DNA of 64,000 bases. Source: Paenisporosarcina sp. OV554 (lineage in GTDB: Bacteria; Bacillota; Bacilli; Bacillales_A; Planococcaceae). Both the position numbers and the translations under genes were made by a program. Each line of letters begins with the position of its first letter. Position 1 is the stretch's first letter. The notes beneath the pieces were generated by a model. The model saw only the letters and a list, made by a program, of their open reading frames with translations. It did not search any database and was not told where the DNA came from. Shown here piece after piece: positions 36,860-44,257 of this stretch. The stretch spans positions 1 through 64,000 of the forward strand of contig NZ_QBUC01000011.1 in NCBI RefSeq assembly GCF_003058165.1, in the 5' to 3' direction.

Positions 36860-37516
36860 TTATCGTACTAAGTACCTGGATGTTTTAATTTCTAATTTAT
36901 CTAGTAAGTTGGTGAAAAATGATATTAATACCCAATAAATTGTAGCAGCAACTAAATAAATGGTGAGAGGTTCAAAGGTTTTTGCGATAATCAAGCTCGA
37001 CATTTGCAATAACTCCGTTACAGTAATTACTGAAACGAGCGATGTATCTTTTATCAACACGATAAACGAATTCGACAATGTGGGAATCGCTATTCGCAAA
37101 CTTTGTGGAAGAATAATTCTTCTTAACGCTTGCGAATAGGTCATCCCCATTGCCATAGAAGCTTCCATCTGCCCATTATCTACGGACAGTATAGATGCCC
37201 GGAACGATTCAGATAGGTATGCACCTGCATTTAAACTTAAGGCCAAGACTCCTGAAGATATTGGATCCAAAGCAATACCTATTTGAGGCAAACCGTAATA
37301 AATAACAAAAATTTGGACAAGAAGTGGAGTTCCTCGAATAATGGAAACATATATATTCGCAATTCCATTTAGCACCCTCACTTTTACTATTCTGACGATT
37401 GCGGTGAAAAACCCAATTATCAGTGCAATTACGATTGATATTCCTGCCAAAAAAATGGTCATTAATGTAGCTTCAAGTAAGGATGGCAAGGAATCGATAA
37501 TGATTGTGGGGTCCAT
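36860..37516 (-). CDS. Amino acid ABC transporter permease (lysine-type operon)
   Basis: 218-residue HisM-type permease with about five membrane helices and the EAA loop around MEASMAMGMTYSQALRRIIL. AGGAGGAGG precedes the start. It lies between the dehydrogenase-like gene and the ATPase with short gaps. Confidence 0.9.
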   Translation of the reverse strand: MDPTIIIDSLPSLLEATLMTIFLAGISIVIALIIGFFTAIVRIVKVRVLNGIANIYVSIIRGTPLLVQIFVIYYGLPQIGIALDPISSGVLALSLNAGAYLSESFRASILSVDNGQMEASMAMGMTYSQALRRIILPQSLRIAIPTLSNSFIVLIKDTSLVSVITVTELLQMSSLIIAKTFEPLTIYLVAATIYWVLISFFTNLLDKLEIKTSRYLVR

Positions 37517-37559
37517 AAATCCTCCTCCTATCAGACTAGCAATCAGTTAGATTCATCAT

Positions 37560-38714
37560 TTATTCAAATACTGCCTCATTGAATTCAATGGTGATTCCTA
37601 AGCTTTTCATTTCTTCTATAAACGGCTCGAACCTCTCCCTAACAATAATGCTCTCAATAGGAATAACTCCGGTTTCTGTTATATTTTTCATAGCAATCCA
37701 TTTAGCCATTAACGCAGCTGGAATAGCTGTTGTTTTAGCCATAGAAGTGATATTCCGTCCATGATCATAGAAGTCCACCATTTCCCACGTATACTTTGTA
37801 GATTTGCCGTCTTTCATTCCACTTACTTCTACACGTAATACAGTGATATCTTCATTTGAGTTTCCAACCATCTTTGGTGCAAGAATTTTTTCTGTAAATG
37901 CTCTTGGAGTAATCCTTACTCCATCCACTGAAATGGCATCATTATCGAAGAATCCCAATTCACTTAAAACATTCATTTGTTGCCAATGTCCAGGATAGCG
38001 AACTGTGCGTTCATATAAATGCTTCACTTTATCCTTGAGAATGTAAGCGGTGCTATGGGCATCTGTAATAACACTTTCACATACACCCACCGGCTCTGGA
38101 AACGTTATTTTTTCTAATCCTGTAAGAGGAAGTAACTGTACCAGTCCCCCGTTTTCAACTGCCAGCGCAGGTTTTGTATAAAGGCCTAGCACACTTTCGA
38201 GGCGGAAAACGACTTGATACCATAAAGGTGGAATGGGATGTCTCGGAATGCCACCACAAATCATTACTGCTTCCTCAGCTTCATCAAGCATCTCAATACC
38301 TTGCGCAGCTAAAAAGTTTGTGATTCCAGGGGCAACCCCACACCCTGGGACAATTATTACTCCTGCCTCTTGTGCTTCTTTATGCAACGCTCTTTTTTCA
38401 TGAAACCTAGAACCAACTAAATCTACTAAATGACATTTTGATGCAATGGCTGCTTTAATGGTGAGAAGACTCAAAGAATGCGGAAGGCATGCCACTGCAA
38501 CGTCAGCACCTTTTAAAACGTTTGCAATATCTTCTTCTGTTTCAAGTGATGCCACTTTGCCTACTACTTTTGGGTTTTTTGCGATTGTTAAACACTTATC
38601 AATGCTTTCTTGTCTCCCATCCACAGCAGTGACTGAATCAATCCCATTAAATTTCGCAATTTCACACACCACGGTTGTCCCAATCATCCCGGTTCCTAAA
38701 ATAACTATATGCAA
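37560..38714 (-). CDS. L-lysine 6-dehydrogenase-like enzyme (saccharopine dehydrogenase family)
   Basis: 384 residues. Rossmann motif HIVILGTGMIGTTVV at the N-terminus; VIIVPGCGVAPGITNFLAAQ, GGIPRHPIPPLWYQVVF, TVRYPGHWQQM and the SMAKTTAIPAA block parallel the Geobacillus L-lysine 6-dehydrogenase as I remember it (about 385 residues). That enzyme oxidises lysine to 2-aminoadipate semialdehyde, which cyclises to piperideine-6-carboxylate, with NAD+. The start is TTG 38714, with AGGGAGG at 8 nt; an upstream in-frame ATG (38759) lies on a hairpin. Its place between the binding protein and permease of an amino-acid importer implies uptake and oxidation of the same substrate. Confidence 0.75.
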   Translation of the reverse strand: MHIVILGTGMIGTTVVCEIAKFNGIDSVTAVDGRQESIDKCLTIAKNPKVVGKVASLETEEDIANVLKGADVAVACLPHSLSLLTIKAAIASKCHLVDLVGSRFHEKRALHKEAQEAGVIIVPGCGVAPGITNFLAAQGIEMLDEAEEAVMICGGIPRHPIPPLWYQVVFRLESVLGLYTKPALAVENGGLVQLLPLTGLEKITFPEPVGVCESVITDAHSTAYILKDKVKHLYERTVRYPGHWQQMNVLSELGFFDNDAISVDGVRITPRAFTEKILAPKMVGNSNEDITVLRVEVSGMKDGKSTKYTWEMVDFYDHGRNITSMAKTTAIPAALMAKWIAMKNITETGVIPIESIIVRERFEPFIEEMKSLGITIEFNEAVFE

Positions 38715-38754
38715 ATGTATTTGCCTCCCTATCAATGAACTATTGTTTAAATAA

Positions 38755-38794
38755 AGCATAGAGAAATCGAATTTCCCATTGATTTCTCTATGCT
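38755..38794 (-). other. Strong intercistronic hairpin between binding protein and dehydrogenase genes
   Basis: Perfect 14-bp arms AGCATAGAGAAATC/GATTTCTCTATGCT with a 12-nt loop; only TTTATTTA follows on the minus strand. Typical of partial terminators or mRNA-stabilising hairpins that raise binding-protein level. Confidence 0.7.
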
Positions 38795-38814
38795 CATAAG
38801 AGGTTAAGCTATTA

Positions 38815-39636
38815 CTAGTTTTTTATCGGTTCTGTTCCGAACCATTTTTTATAAATTTCATTATATGTCCCATCATCTTTCATTTCCGTTAAAGCTGTAT
38901 TAACCTTTTTAATAAAATCTTCATTGCCTTTATTAACCGCCATTCCGATTTCGTCTTTATTGACAATATCGCTAGCTATTTTTATTGGAAGCTTATTTTC
39001 TTTGATGTTGTAGCTAATTAATAACTGGTCGTTAATGATGACATCTAATCGTTCATTCGTAAGATCTTGAATATAATCACTGACTGCTTTGTATAATTTC
39101 ACGTCTGCACCTTCAACGCTATTTGCAACTTCTTCAAAAGTTGTTCCGCCACCTACGCCGACTTTCTTTCCTTTAATATCTTCAAGTTTAGTAATGTCGT
39201 TCGTATCCTCTCGAGTGACTAAAACAGAACCAGTAATAACGTAGGGATCCGTGAAATCGACACTTTTTTTCCGTTCTTCTGTAACGGTCATTTGTCCGAT
39301 AATGATATCGAATTTATCAGCTTTTAGTCCACCAATTAAACCATCCCATTTTGTCGCAATAAAGTTGGCTTTAACACCTAATCTTTCAGCAATTTCATTC
39401 GAAATATCTACATCAAAACCTTGAAATTCATCATTGTCATCTAAGAAGTTAAATGGTGGATACGTGCCTTCAAAAGCAACATTCAATTCTTGGGATTTTT
39501 CGATACGAGCCAATACACTCTGGTCATCATTACTTTTCCCTTCACTACTTTCTTCTTTTACTCCAAAAAAATTACAACCTTCAATCAGGCTAATTAGAAA
39601 AAAAGTGATGATCAGCAATATGACTTTCTTTTTCAT
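38815..39636 (-). CDS. Amino acid ABC transporter substrate-binding lipoprotein (lysine-type operon)
   Basis: 273 residues, SBP_bac_3 family, lipobox LIEGC. NVAFEGTYPPFNFLDDNDEF, GFDVDISNEIAERLG and DIIIGQMTVTEERKKSVDFT are typical of ArtJ/GlnH-type receptors. I choose ATG 39636 (AAGGGG at 7 nt) over an ATG six bases upstream. First gene of the operon, behind a long leader with an inverted repeat and a terminator-like hairpin. Confidence 0.9.
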   Translation of the reverse strand: MKKKVILLIITFFLISLIEGCNFFGVKEESSEGKSNDDQSVLARIEKSQELNVAFEGTYPPFNFLDDNDEFQGFDVDISNEIAERLGVKANFIATKWDGLIGGLKADKFDIIIGQMTVTEERKKSVDFTDPYVITGSVLVTREDTNDITKLEDIKGKKVGVGGGTTFEEVANSVEGADVKLYKAVSDYIQDLTNERLDVIINDQLLISYNIKENKLPIKIASDIVNKDEIGMAVNKGNEDFIKKVNTALTEMKDDGTYNEIYKKWFGTEPIKN

Positions 39637-39823
39637 TTCCATTCCCCTTTCTATTTTTAAAACTATTTCATTTCTTCTACATCCCTATTTCGCGTGCGTT
39701 TCGAGGAATAGAATCAATCAAGATTTCCTTCTATATGATGTTTGTCCATCTGAAATCAGTAGAATGATCCGGGGACTGAAAAATCACTTTCGACTACGTC
39801 GTCAACAGCAACTCTCAATTCTC

Positions 39824-39850
39824 TAAACTATGCGTATCTCGCATAGTTTA
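39824..39850. promoter_or_regulatory. Perfect inverted repeat upstream of the lysine-type operon
   Basis: TAAACTATGCG and inverse CGCATAGTTTA around 5 nt, about 185 bp before the binding-protein start; geometry like that at 20631-20659. Confidence 0.55.
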
Positions 39851-39892
39851 TTCATTGAATCTCACAACTCTGGTAGTAATGTTATATTTAAA

Positions 39893-39941
39893 CCAAAAAA
39901 GTATTCACCGCTCTCAATAAAGAGAATCTAGGTGAATACTT
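39893..39941 (-). terminator. Terminator-like hairpin in the leader of the lysine-type operon
   Basis: AAGTATTCACC/GGTGAATACTT arms with an inner CTC/GAG pairing; TTTTTT follows on the minus strand. No minus-strand gene lies closely upstream, so it may be an attenuator or an orphan terminator. Confidence 0.6.
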
Positions 39942-40167
39942 TACTTACTATGATTATCCTTAAATTGATTTCCCCTAATTTTCCTTTGCATTTATTAGTA
40001 TATCTTTATATATAACCATGAATCATCCCAAGTTTACATATATAATAGAAGAATCTATTTCACTTTATACAATTTACTTCGTAAGGTTTTTTTACGAGGT
40101 TCTAAAGGAAATTGAAAATAATTCTTATAAGACAGAATTTGCAATAATGAATGGAGGAAATGAAATT

Positions 40168-40509
40168 ATGGTTGATTTACCACATTGCCCAAAATGTAAT
40201 TCAGCATACACGTACGAGGATGGAAATCTTTTAATTTGCCCAGAATGTGCCCATGAGTGGACGTTAGTAGGGGAAACTGAATCGAATGAAGAAACAAAAG
40301 TTGTTAAAGATGCAAATGGCAACGTCTTAAACGATGGTGATTCTGTAACGATCATAAAAGATCTTAAAGTAAAAGGAAGTTCTTCAACTTTAAAAATAGG
40401 AACAAAAGTAAAAAGTATCCGCCTAGTTGATGGAGATCATGATATTGATTGTAAGATAGATGGTTTTGGCGCTATGAAATTAAAATCCGAATTTGTTAAA
40501 AAAGGATGA
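40168..40509 (+). CDS. PhnA/YjdM family zinc-ribbon protein
   Basis: 113 residues, the usual length. N-terminal zinc ribbon [21 protein letters not shown], then the conserved [20 protein letters not shown] and [17 protein letters not shown]. Named after the phosphonate operon, but the true role is unsettled. Start ATG 40168 with GGAGGAAATG upstream. Monocistronic. Confidence 0.9.
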   Translation: MVDLPHCPKCNSAYTYEDGNLLICPECAHEWTLVGETESNEETKVVKDANGNVLNDGDSVTIIKDLKVKGSSSTLKIGTKVKSIRLVDGDHDIDCKIDGFGAMKLKSEFVKKG

Positions 40510-40600
40510 ATTGATTATAAATTGCCATCAAAGAGAAATAGCTAGGGGTACCAAATTGCTTTAGCTGGCAACCTTATTGCATCATATCCTCAATAATGAA

Positions 40601-40629
40601 AACGAGCGATGACTAGGTCATCGCTCGTT
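40601..40629. terminator. Bidirectional terminator
   Basis: AACGAGCGATGAC and its inverse GTCATCGCTCGTT with TTTTTT on the plus strand and TTTTC on the minus strand, between convergent genes. Confidence 0.88.
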
Positions 40630-40716
40630 TTTTGTATTCCTATTGATTTTCATCTGATGTAAAAATCGACTTGCGTTTCAGTCACTTGATGAAGAGAGTC
40701 ATGTTCCTTTCCAAAT

Positions 40717-41637
40717 CTACTGGCTAGAATCAAGGTCTAGGAATATGTCTTCGAGTGAGGGTTCATCGACTTCTATGCGATAAACGTCAATTTCCGCACT
40801 TATTAAAGCTTTATTAATCACAGGAATATCTGATTCCTCTTCAATCACTATTGTAATATTTTCTTCACCCAAATGAACATCTCTTCCAACTTTATTGAAG
40901 ATTTGTAATAACTCTGGCTTCTGCTTTTCTGGGTAAGGTGAATGTTTAATTTTAACCGTTAATTGAGACTGATACTCGCGTCTTAATTGATTCATACTCC
41001 CCTGAGCCCGGATAACACCTTTATCCATAATTGCGATTTCATCACACAGTTTCTCCACTTCATCTAAGTTGTGGGATGTCAGGAAAATCGTCTTCCCATC
41101 TGCAGCAACATTTTTAATTAAGGAATGGATATTTAAAACGGCGTTGGCATCTACACCTGAAGTAGGTTCATCAAGAAAAATTAATTCAGGATCATTGATG
41201 AGCGTTTGGGCAATACCCAATTTTTTCTTCATACCAAATGAATATTTTTTGGTTTTAATTTTCATGGCATCTCCAAGTTCCACCAGTTCTAATAGCTTTA
41301 TTAAATCAGAAGTAGACTTAGACATCCCTAATATACCTGCAAAATATTTCAAGTGTTCAATACCAGTTAATTCGTCATAAAATTTAGAGTAATCCGGAAG
41401 TACACCTATTCTTCTCTTGACTTTTTCATGCGTAATTTCACTTGAACCAAGTATCTTAAATTCACCTGATGTCGGCTTAATGATACCCGTTACCATATTG
41501 ATTAAGGTAGATTTACCTGCCCCGTTTTTACCTAAGAAGCCAAAGATATGACCTTGTGTGACATTCAAATCAACCTTATTAACAACTGTATGATGTCCAT
41601 ATTTTTTTGTTAATTGATTCGTTTCAAAAGCATACAT
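40717..41637 (-). CDS. ABC-2 type transporter ATP-binding protein
   Basis: 306-residue ATPase: Walker A GKNGAGKST, YSFGMKKKLG (divergent signature), Walker B LIFLDEPTSGVD, switch LTSHNLDEVEKLCD, plus a C-terminal extension of about 90 residues usual in exporters. Starts on the stop of the permease gene (TAATG overlap), so the pair is coupled. Substrate unknown; lipids, peptides or antibiotics are common. Confidence 0.9.
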   Translation of the reverse strand: MYAFETNQLTKKYGHHTVVNKVDLNVTQGHIFGFLGKNGAGKSTLINMVTGIIKPTSGEFKILGSSEITHEKVKRRIGVLPDYSKFYDELTGIEHLKYFAGILGMSKSTSDLIKLLELVELGDAMKIKTKKYSFGMKKKLGIAQTLINDPELIFLDEPTSGVDANAVLNIHSLIKNVAADGKTIFLTSHNLDEVEKLCDEIAIMDKGVIRAQGSMNQLRREYQSQLTVKIKHSPYPEKQKPELLQIFNKVGRDVHLGEENITIVIEEESDIPVINKALISAEIDVYRIEVDEPSLEDIFLDLDSSQ

Positions 41638-42326
41638 TAAAAGTCCCTCTTTCTAAGAATCATTACACTCGCAAGAAGAAAACCAAGGGATAAGATTGGG
41701 ATAAAATAAACATACATTGTTTGTTCTTGACCAATATAATAATAAGGAGTTATAAAACTAAATACTCTTATCAAAATTAAATCATCTCTAAAAATTCCAA
41801 TGGTTCCTAAAACTGGAATTGTAATTGATAGAACAATGCCTATAAACATACTTAGTCCAGGCTTACTAATGACAGTAGACAGAAATAGAGAAAGTGCTAC
41901 AAAGTATGTAATAAAGATAAATGATTCAGCAAACTCTGCAAAGTAGAATGTTTTAGCGAAGGGAACTACCAGAATCAGAGAAGCCAAAATACAAACAAAC
42001 CAGAAGAGCGAAACACCTAAAAATTTACCGATAACAATTTTGTCTCGGGACATCTTTGTTACTAAAAAACGCATGGTTCTAGAGTGAATTTCTCCATTTA
42101 TCACATCATGGGATAAGCTTGTCACGAATAAAGGACCAGCAAGCATTAAAATAATGAACAGCCCAGTCATATAAGCATCTTCAAGACCCAGTTCTTGCAA
42201 TTCATTACCAAAGTTACTTAACATTTTTGCCGATCCTACAGTAACCCCAAGAATTATAATGATAATAAAAATCGAACGAATACTTTTGAATAGACTCTTA
42301 AATTCTCGTAAACATATTGCAAACAT
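41637..42326 (-). CDS. ABC-2 type transporter permease
   Basis: 229 residues with six hydrophobic helices in the ABC-2 arrangement; starts MFAICLREFKSLFKSIRSIF, a typical amphipathic entry helix. AAAAGGAG precedes the start. Partner of the ATPase downstream. A decayed DUF2089-like regulator remnant lies just upstream. Confidence 0.87.
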   Translation of the reverse strand: MFAICLREFKSLFKSIRSIFIIIIILGVTVGSAKMLSNFGNELQELGLEDAYMTGLFIILMLAGPLFVTSLSHDVINGEIHSRTMRFLVTKMSRDKIVIGKFLGVSLFWFVCILASLILVVPFAKTFYFAEFAESFIFITYFVALSLFLSTVISKPGLSMFIGIVLSITIPVLGTIGIFRDDLILIRVFSFITPYYYIGQEQTMYVYFIPILSLGFLLASVMILRKRDF

Positions 42327-42411
42327 CTTGAAATCTCCTTTTAACTCTTATTAAGAACAAAAAACCTTTGTCCATCCATTCTTTAAAAATATGTAAACCC
42401 CTCTAAATTCT

Positions 42412-42572
42412 TTATATGTCATGTAACTCTATTTTCTCTAGCTCTTTCTTTTATCCTTTTACACGGCAGACCTATTTTTTAGAGAACAAGAATTTAAAAT
42501 GAATTTCCTAATAAATTCAAGGGACTCTTTATCTAAAGACAAAATCTAAGATGGAATTTCTTCACGATTCAT
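42412..42572 (-). pseudogene. Remnant of a DUF2089-like regulator gene
   Basis: AAAGGGGGTTGAAGTA then ATG (42572) opens a frame reading NREEIPS, a TAG stop, then ILSLDKESLEFIRKFILNS, as at the start of DUF2089-like proteins, which end in a helix-turn-helix. The middle is missing; ELEKIELHDI before TAA 42412 looks like the original C-terminus in another frame. Such genes often precede ABC-2 exporters. Confidence 0.5.
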
Positions 42573-42705
42573 TACTTCAACCCCCTTTTTAACAATACTA
42601 ACTTATACTTCAACTTTATCCAAATATTAGTTAATATATTAAAGTTTATTACCTAATTAAAATTCAATAGATATTATTCTTTATCAAATCTTTCGATACA
42701 CACTT

Positions 42706-42759
42706 GTGTAAACTGAAAAAAAAATTACGTTGACGTATAAATTCATTTTCTTTTATACT
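42706..42759 (+). promoter_or_regulatory. bioY promoter with BirA-like operator
   Basis: Half sites GTGTAAAC (42706-42713) and GTTGACGT (42729-42736), 15 nt apart, resemble the TTGTTAAC-N15-GTTAACAA biotin operator. -35 TTGACG (42730-42735), 18-bp spacer and -10 TATACT (42754-42759) overlap it. Confidence 0.6.
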
Positions 42760-42789
42760 GTTGCTATATTGAGTTTTTGGAGGGTTCAC

Positions 42790-43374
42790 ATGACTAGTTC
42801 TACAGCAACAACAACTGCAAACTATTCACGTACGTTACTATTGGTACAAACCGCGATGTTTGCCGCATTAATGATGATTGGCGCCAATATTTCTTCATTT
42901 CTAATCATCGGTGGTGTACCGATTACACTCCAAACATTCTTTGCTATACTAGCGGGTCTCCTATTAGGAAAACGTACTGGTGCAATCGCCATGCTTGTAT
43001 ATGCATTGATTGGTTTAGCTGGATTACCTGTCTTCGCTAACTTTTCTGGAGGTTTAGATACAATCATAAGCCCTACTTTCGGCTTTATTCTTTCCTTTAT
43101 ATTTGTCGCTTACATAGCTGGTTTCATTGTTGAAAAATTCCCAACAAAAGTTGGATTTGTAGTAGCCGCATTAGCTGGAACTGCATTTAACTACCTTTTC
43201 GGTACTAACTGGATGTACGCTGCTTATAAGCTTTGGTTTGCAGCACCAGAAGGCTTTTCATACAAAATGGCTTGGGCTTGGATGGCCGTTCCCTTGCCAA
43301 AAGATCTCATTCTCGCAGTACTCGCTGGATTGTTCGGTTTTAGATTAAGACCGATACTTCAAAAACAAAGATAA
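42790..43374 (+). CDS. bioY: Biotin transporter BioY (ECF S component)
   Basis: 194-residue membrane protein with six helices; binds biotin for an ECF-type importer. FAALMMIGANISSFLIIGGV, VPITLQTFFAILAGLLLGKR and GLAGLPVFANFSGGLDTI are BioY blocks. ATG 42790 is preceded by TTGGAGGG, ruling out upstream in-frame starts. Its ATPase and EcfT partners are not in the window. A BirA-like operator at the promoter suggests biotin repression. Confidence 0.93.
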   Translation: MTSSTATTTANYSRTLLLVQTAMFAALMMIGANISSFLIIGGVPITLQTFFAILAGLLLGKRTGAIAMLVYALIGLAGLPVFANFSGGLDTIISPTFGFILSFIFVAYIAGFIVEKFPTKVGFVVAALAGTAFNYLFGTNWMYAAYKLWFAAPEGFSYKMAWAWMAVPLPKDLILAVLAGLFGFRLRPILQKQR

Positions 43375-43391
43375 ATATATTTCTTTACACA

Positions 43392-43435
43392 AATCCCCCC
43401 ACCAATCAGGTTGATGACCGATTGGTGGGGGGATT
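43392..43435 (+). terminator. Intrinsic terminator of bioY
   Basis: AATCCCCCCACCAATC and its perfect inverse GATTGGTGGGGGGATT, then TTTT. Confidence 0.95.
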
Positions 43436-43470
43436 TTTTCAACTTATTCATTCATGCGTAACTATATCAC

Positions 43471-44253
43471 CTAACCGATATACAACTTCCGCAATCTAGT
43501 GGCATCTTTCTGATTGAGTTCGTTTTCAAATAATGGATCAAATTTGCCCGTCCATGTATTCCAAACTCTTATAAACACAGTGTCTTCCGTGCGGTCGTGT
43601 AAATGGAATTCTAGGCACACCGCTCGCAAGTTTTCCTTTAGTTCAACGGAACAAATTTCTTCGATCAATTTCTGACCATTCTCAACTAAAAATTCATAGT
43701 CTGAGTCCTGTATCATCTGTCTAATCTTTGAATCGTCCAGTTGAGTGACATCCATCATTTCGGCCACTTCTTTAAAACGAAAATCCGGTACACTTTCGTC
43801 CTCATCTACTATTTTAAAACCGTGATCACGTTTTAGTGATTCATTATGATAGGAGCTATAAGCGATTTCCATATCTTCATCCATCGGATCATGCGCAAAT
43901 GTACCTTTGGTTAAATGCATAGAACCACTAGTGGTTAGTCGATAGATAGTATCTATTTTCTCAACCATGTTATTTTGCATCATCAACTCTAGCATATGGT
44001 CGACAAAAATGGTTTCAACCGCCAATAACTCACTGATTTCGTTCGGCTCTTTTACTTCCAATCTGTCTAATATCTTCAGAATCATTTTCATCAGGACGTC
44101 CATTTGACTCCTAACAACCGTTTTCATCTGAATTTCTGCTTGTTGAAGAGGAAAAGCCCAACTGTCGCTGCCAAGTAAACGCAAATGGGATTGCTCTAGC
44201 AACATGGCAGATATTCGAGACATCTCTTTCTCGATTTGCAGATTCTTGCTCAA
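43471..44253 (-). CDS. Partner protein of the coiled-coil SF1 helicase, unknown function
   Basis: 260-residue soluble protein, no family recognised. The N-terminal half is helical; about 85-130 (VETIFVDHMLELMMQNNMVE and following IYRLTTSG) could be a winged helix. The C-terminal part is acidic then basic. TTG start at 44253 with GGAGG at 6 nt; that GGAGG overlaps the helicase stop codon, so translation of the two is coupled and the products probably work together. It may connect the helicase to DNA or to a protein partner; this is inference only. Confidence 0.7.
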   Translation of the reverse strand: MSKNLQIEKEMSRISAMLLEQSHLRLLGSDSWAFPLQQAEIQMKTVVRSQMDVLMKMILKILDRLEVKEPNEISELLAVETIFVDHMLELMMQNNMVEKIDTIYRLTTSGSMHLTKGTFAHDPMDEDMEIAYSSYHNESLKRDHGFKIVDEDESVPDFRFKEVAEMMDVTQLDDSKIRQMIQDSDYEFLVENGQKLIEEICSVELKENLRAVCLEFHLHDRTEDTVFIRVWNTWTGKFDPLFENELNQKDATRLRKLYIG

Positions 44254-44257
44254 ACCA

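Larger units (their letters stand above)
39637..40167. other. Long region between the lysine-type operon and the PhnA-like gene
   Basis: Non-coding on both strands as far as I can judge. It holds a perfect inverted repeat (39824-39850) and a hairpin with a T-run on the minus strand (39893-39941). I looked for lysine-riboswitch core motifs in the leader and did not find them. Confidence 0.45.

Noticed and set aside
39637-39900. Lysine riboswitch before the lysine-type operon
   Set aside because: The minus-strand leader does not show the conserved L-box core segments.
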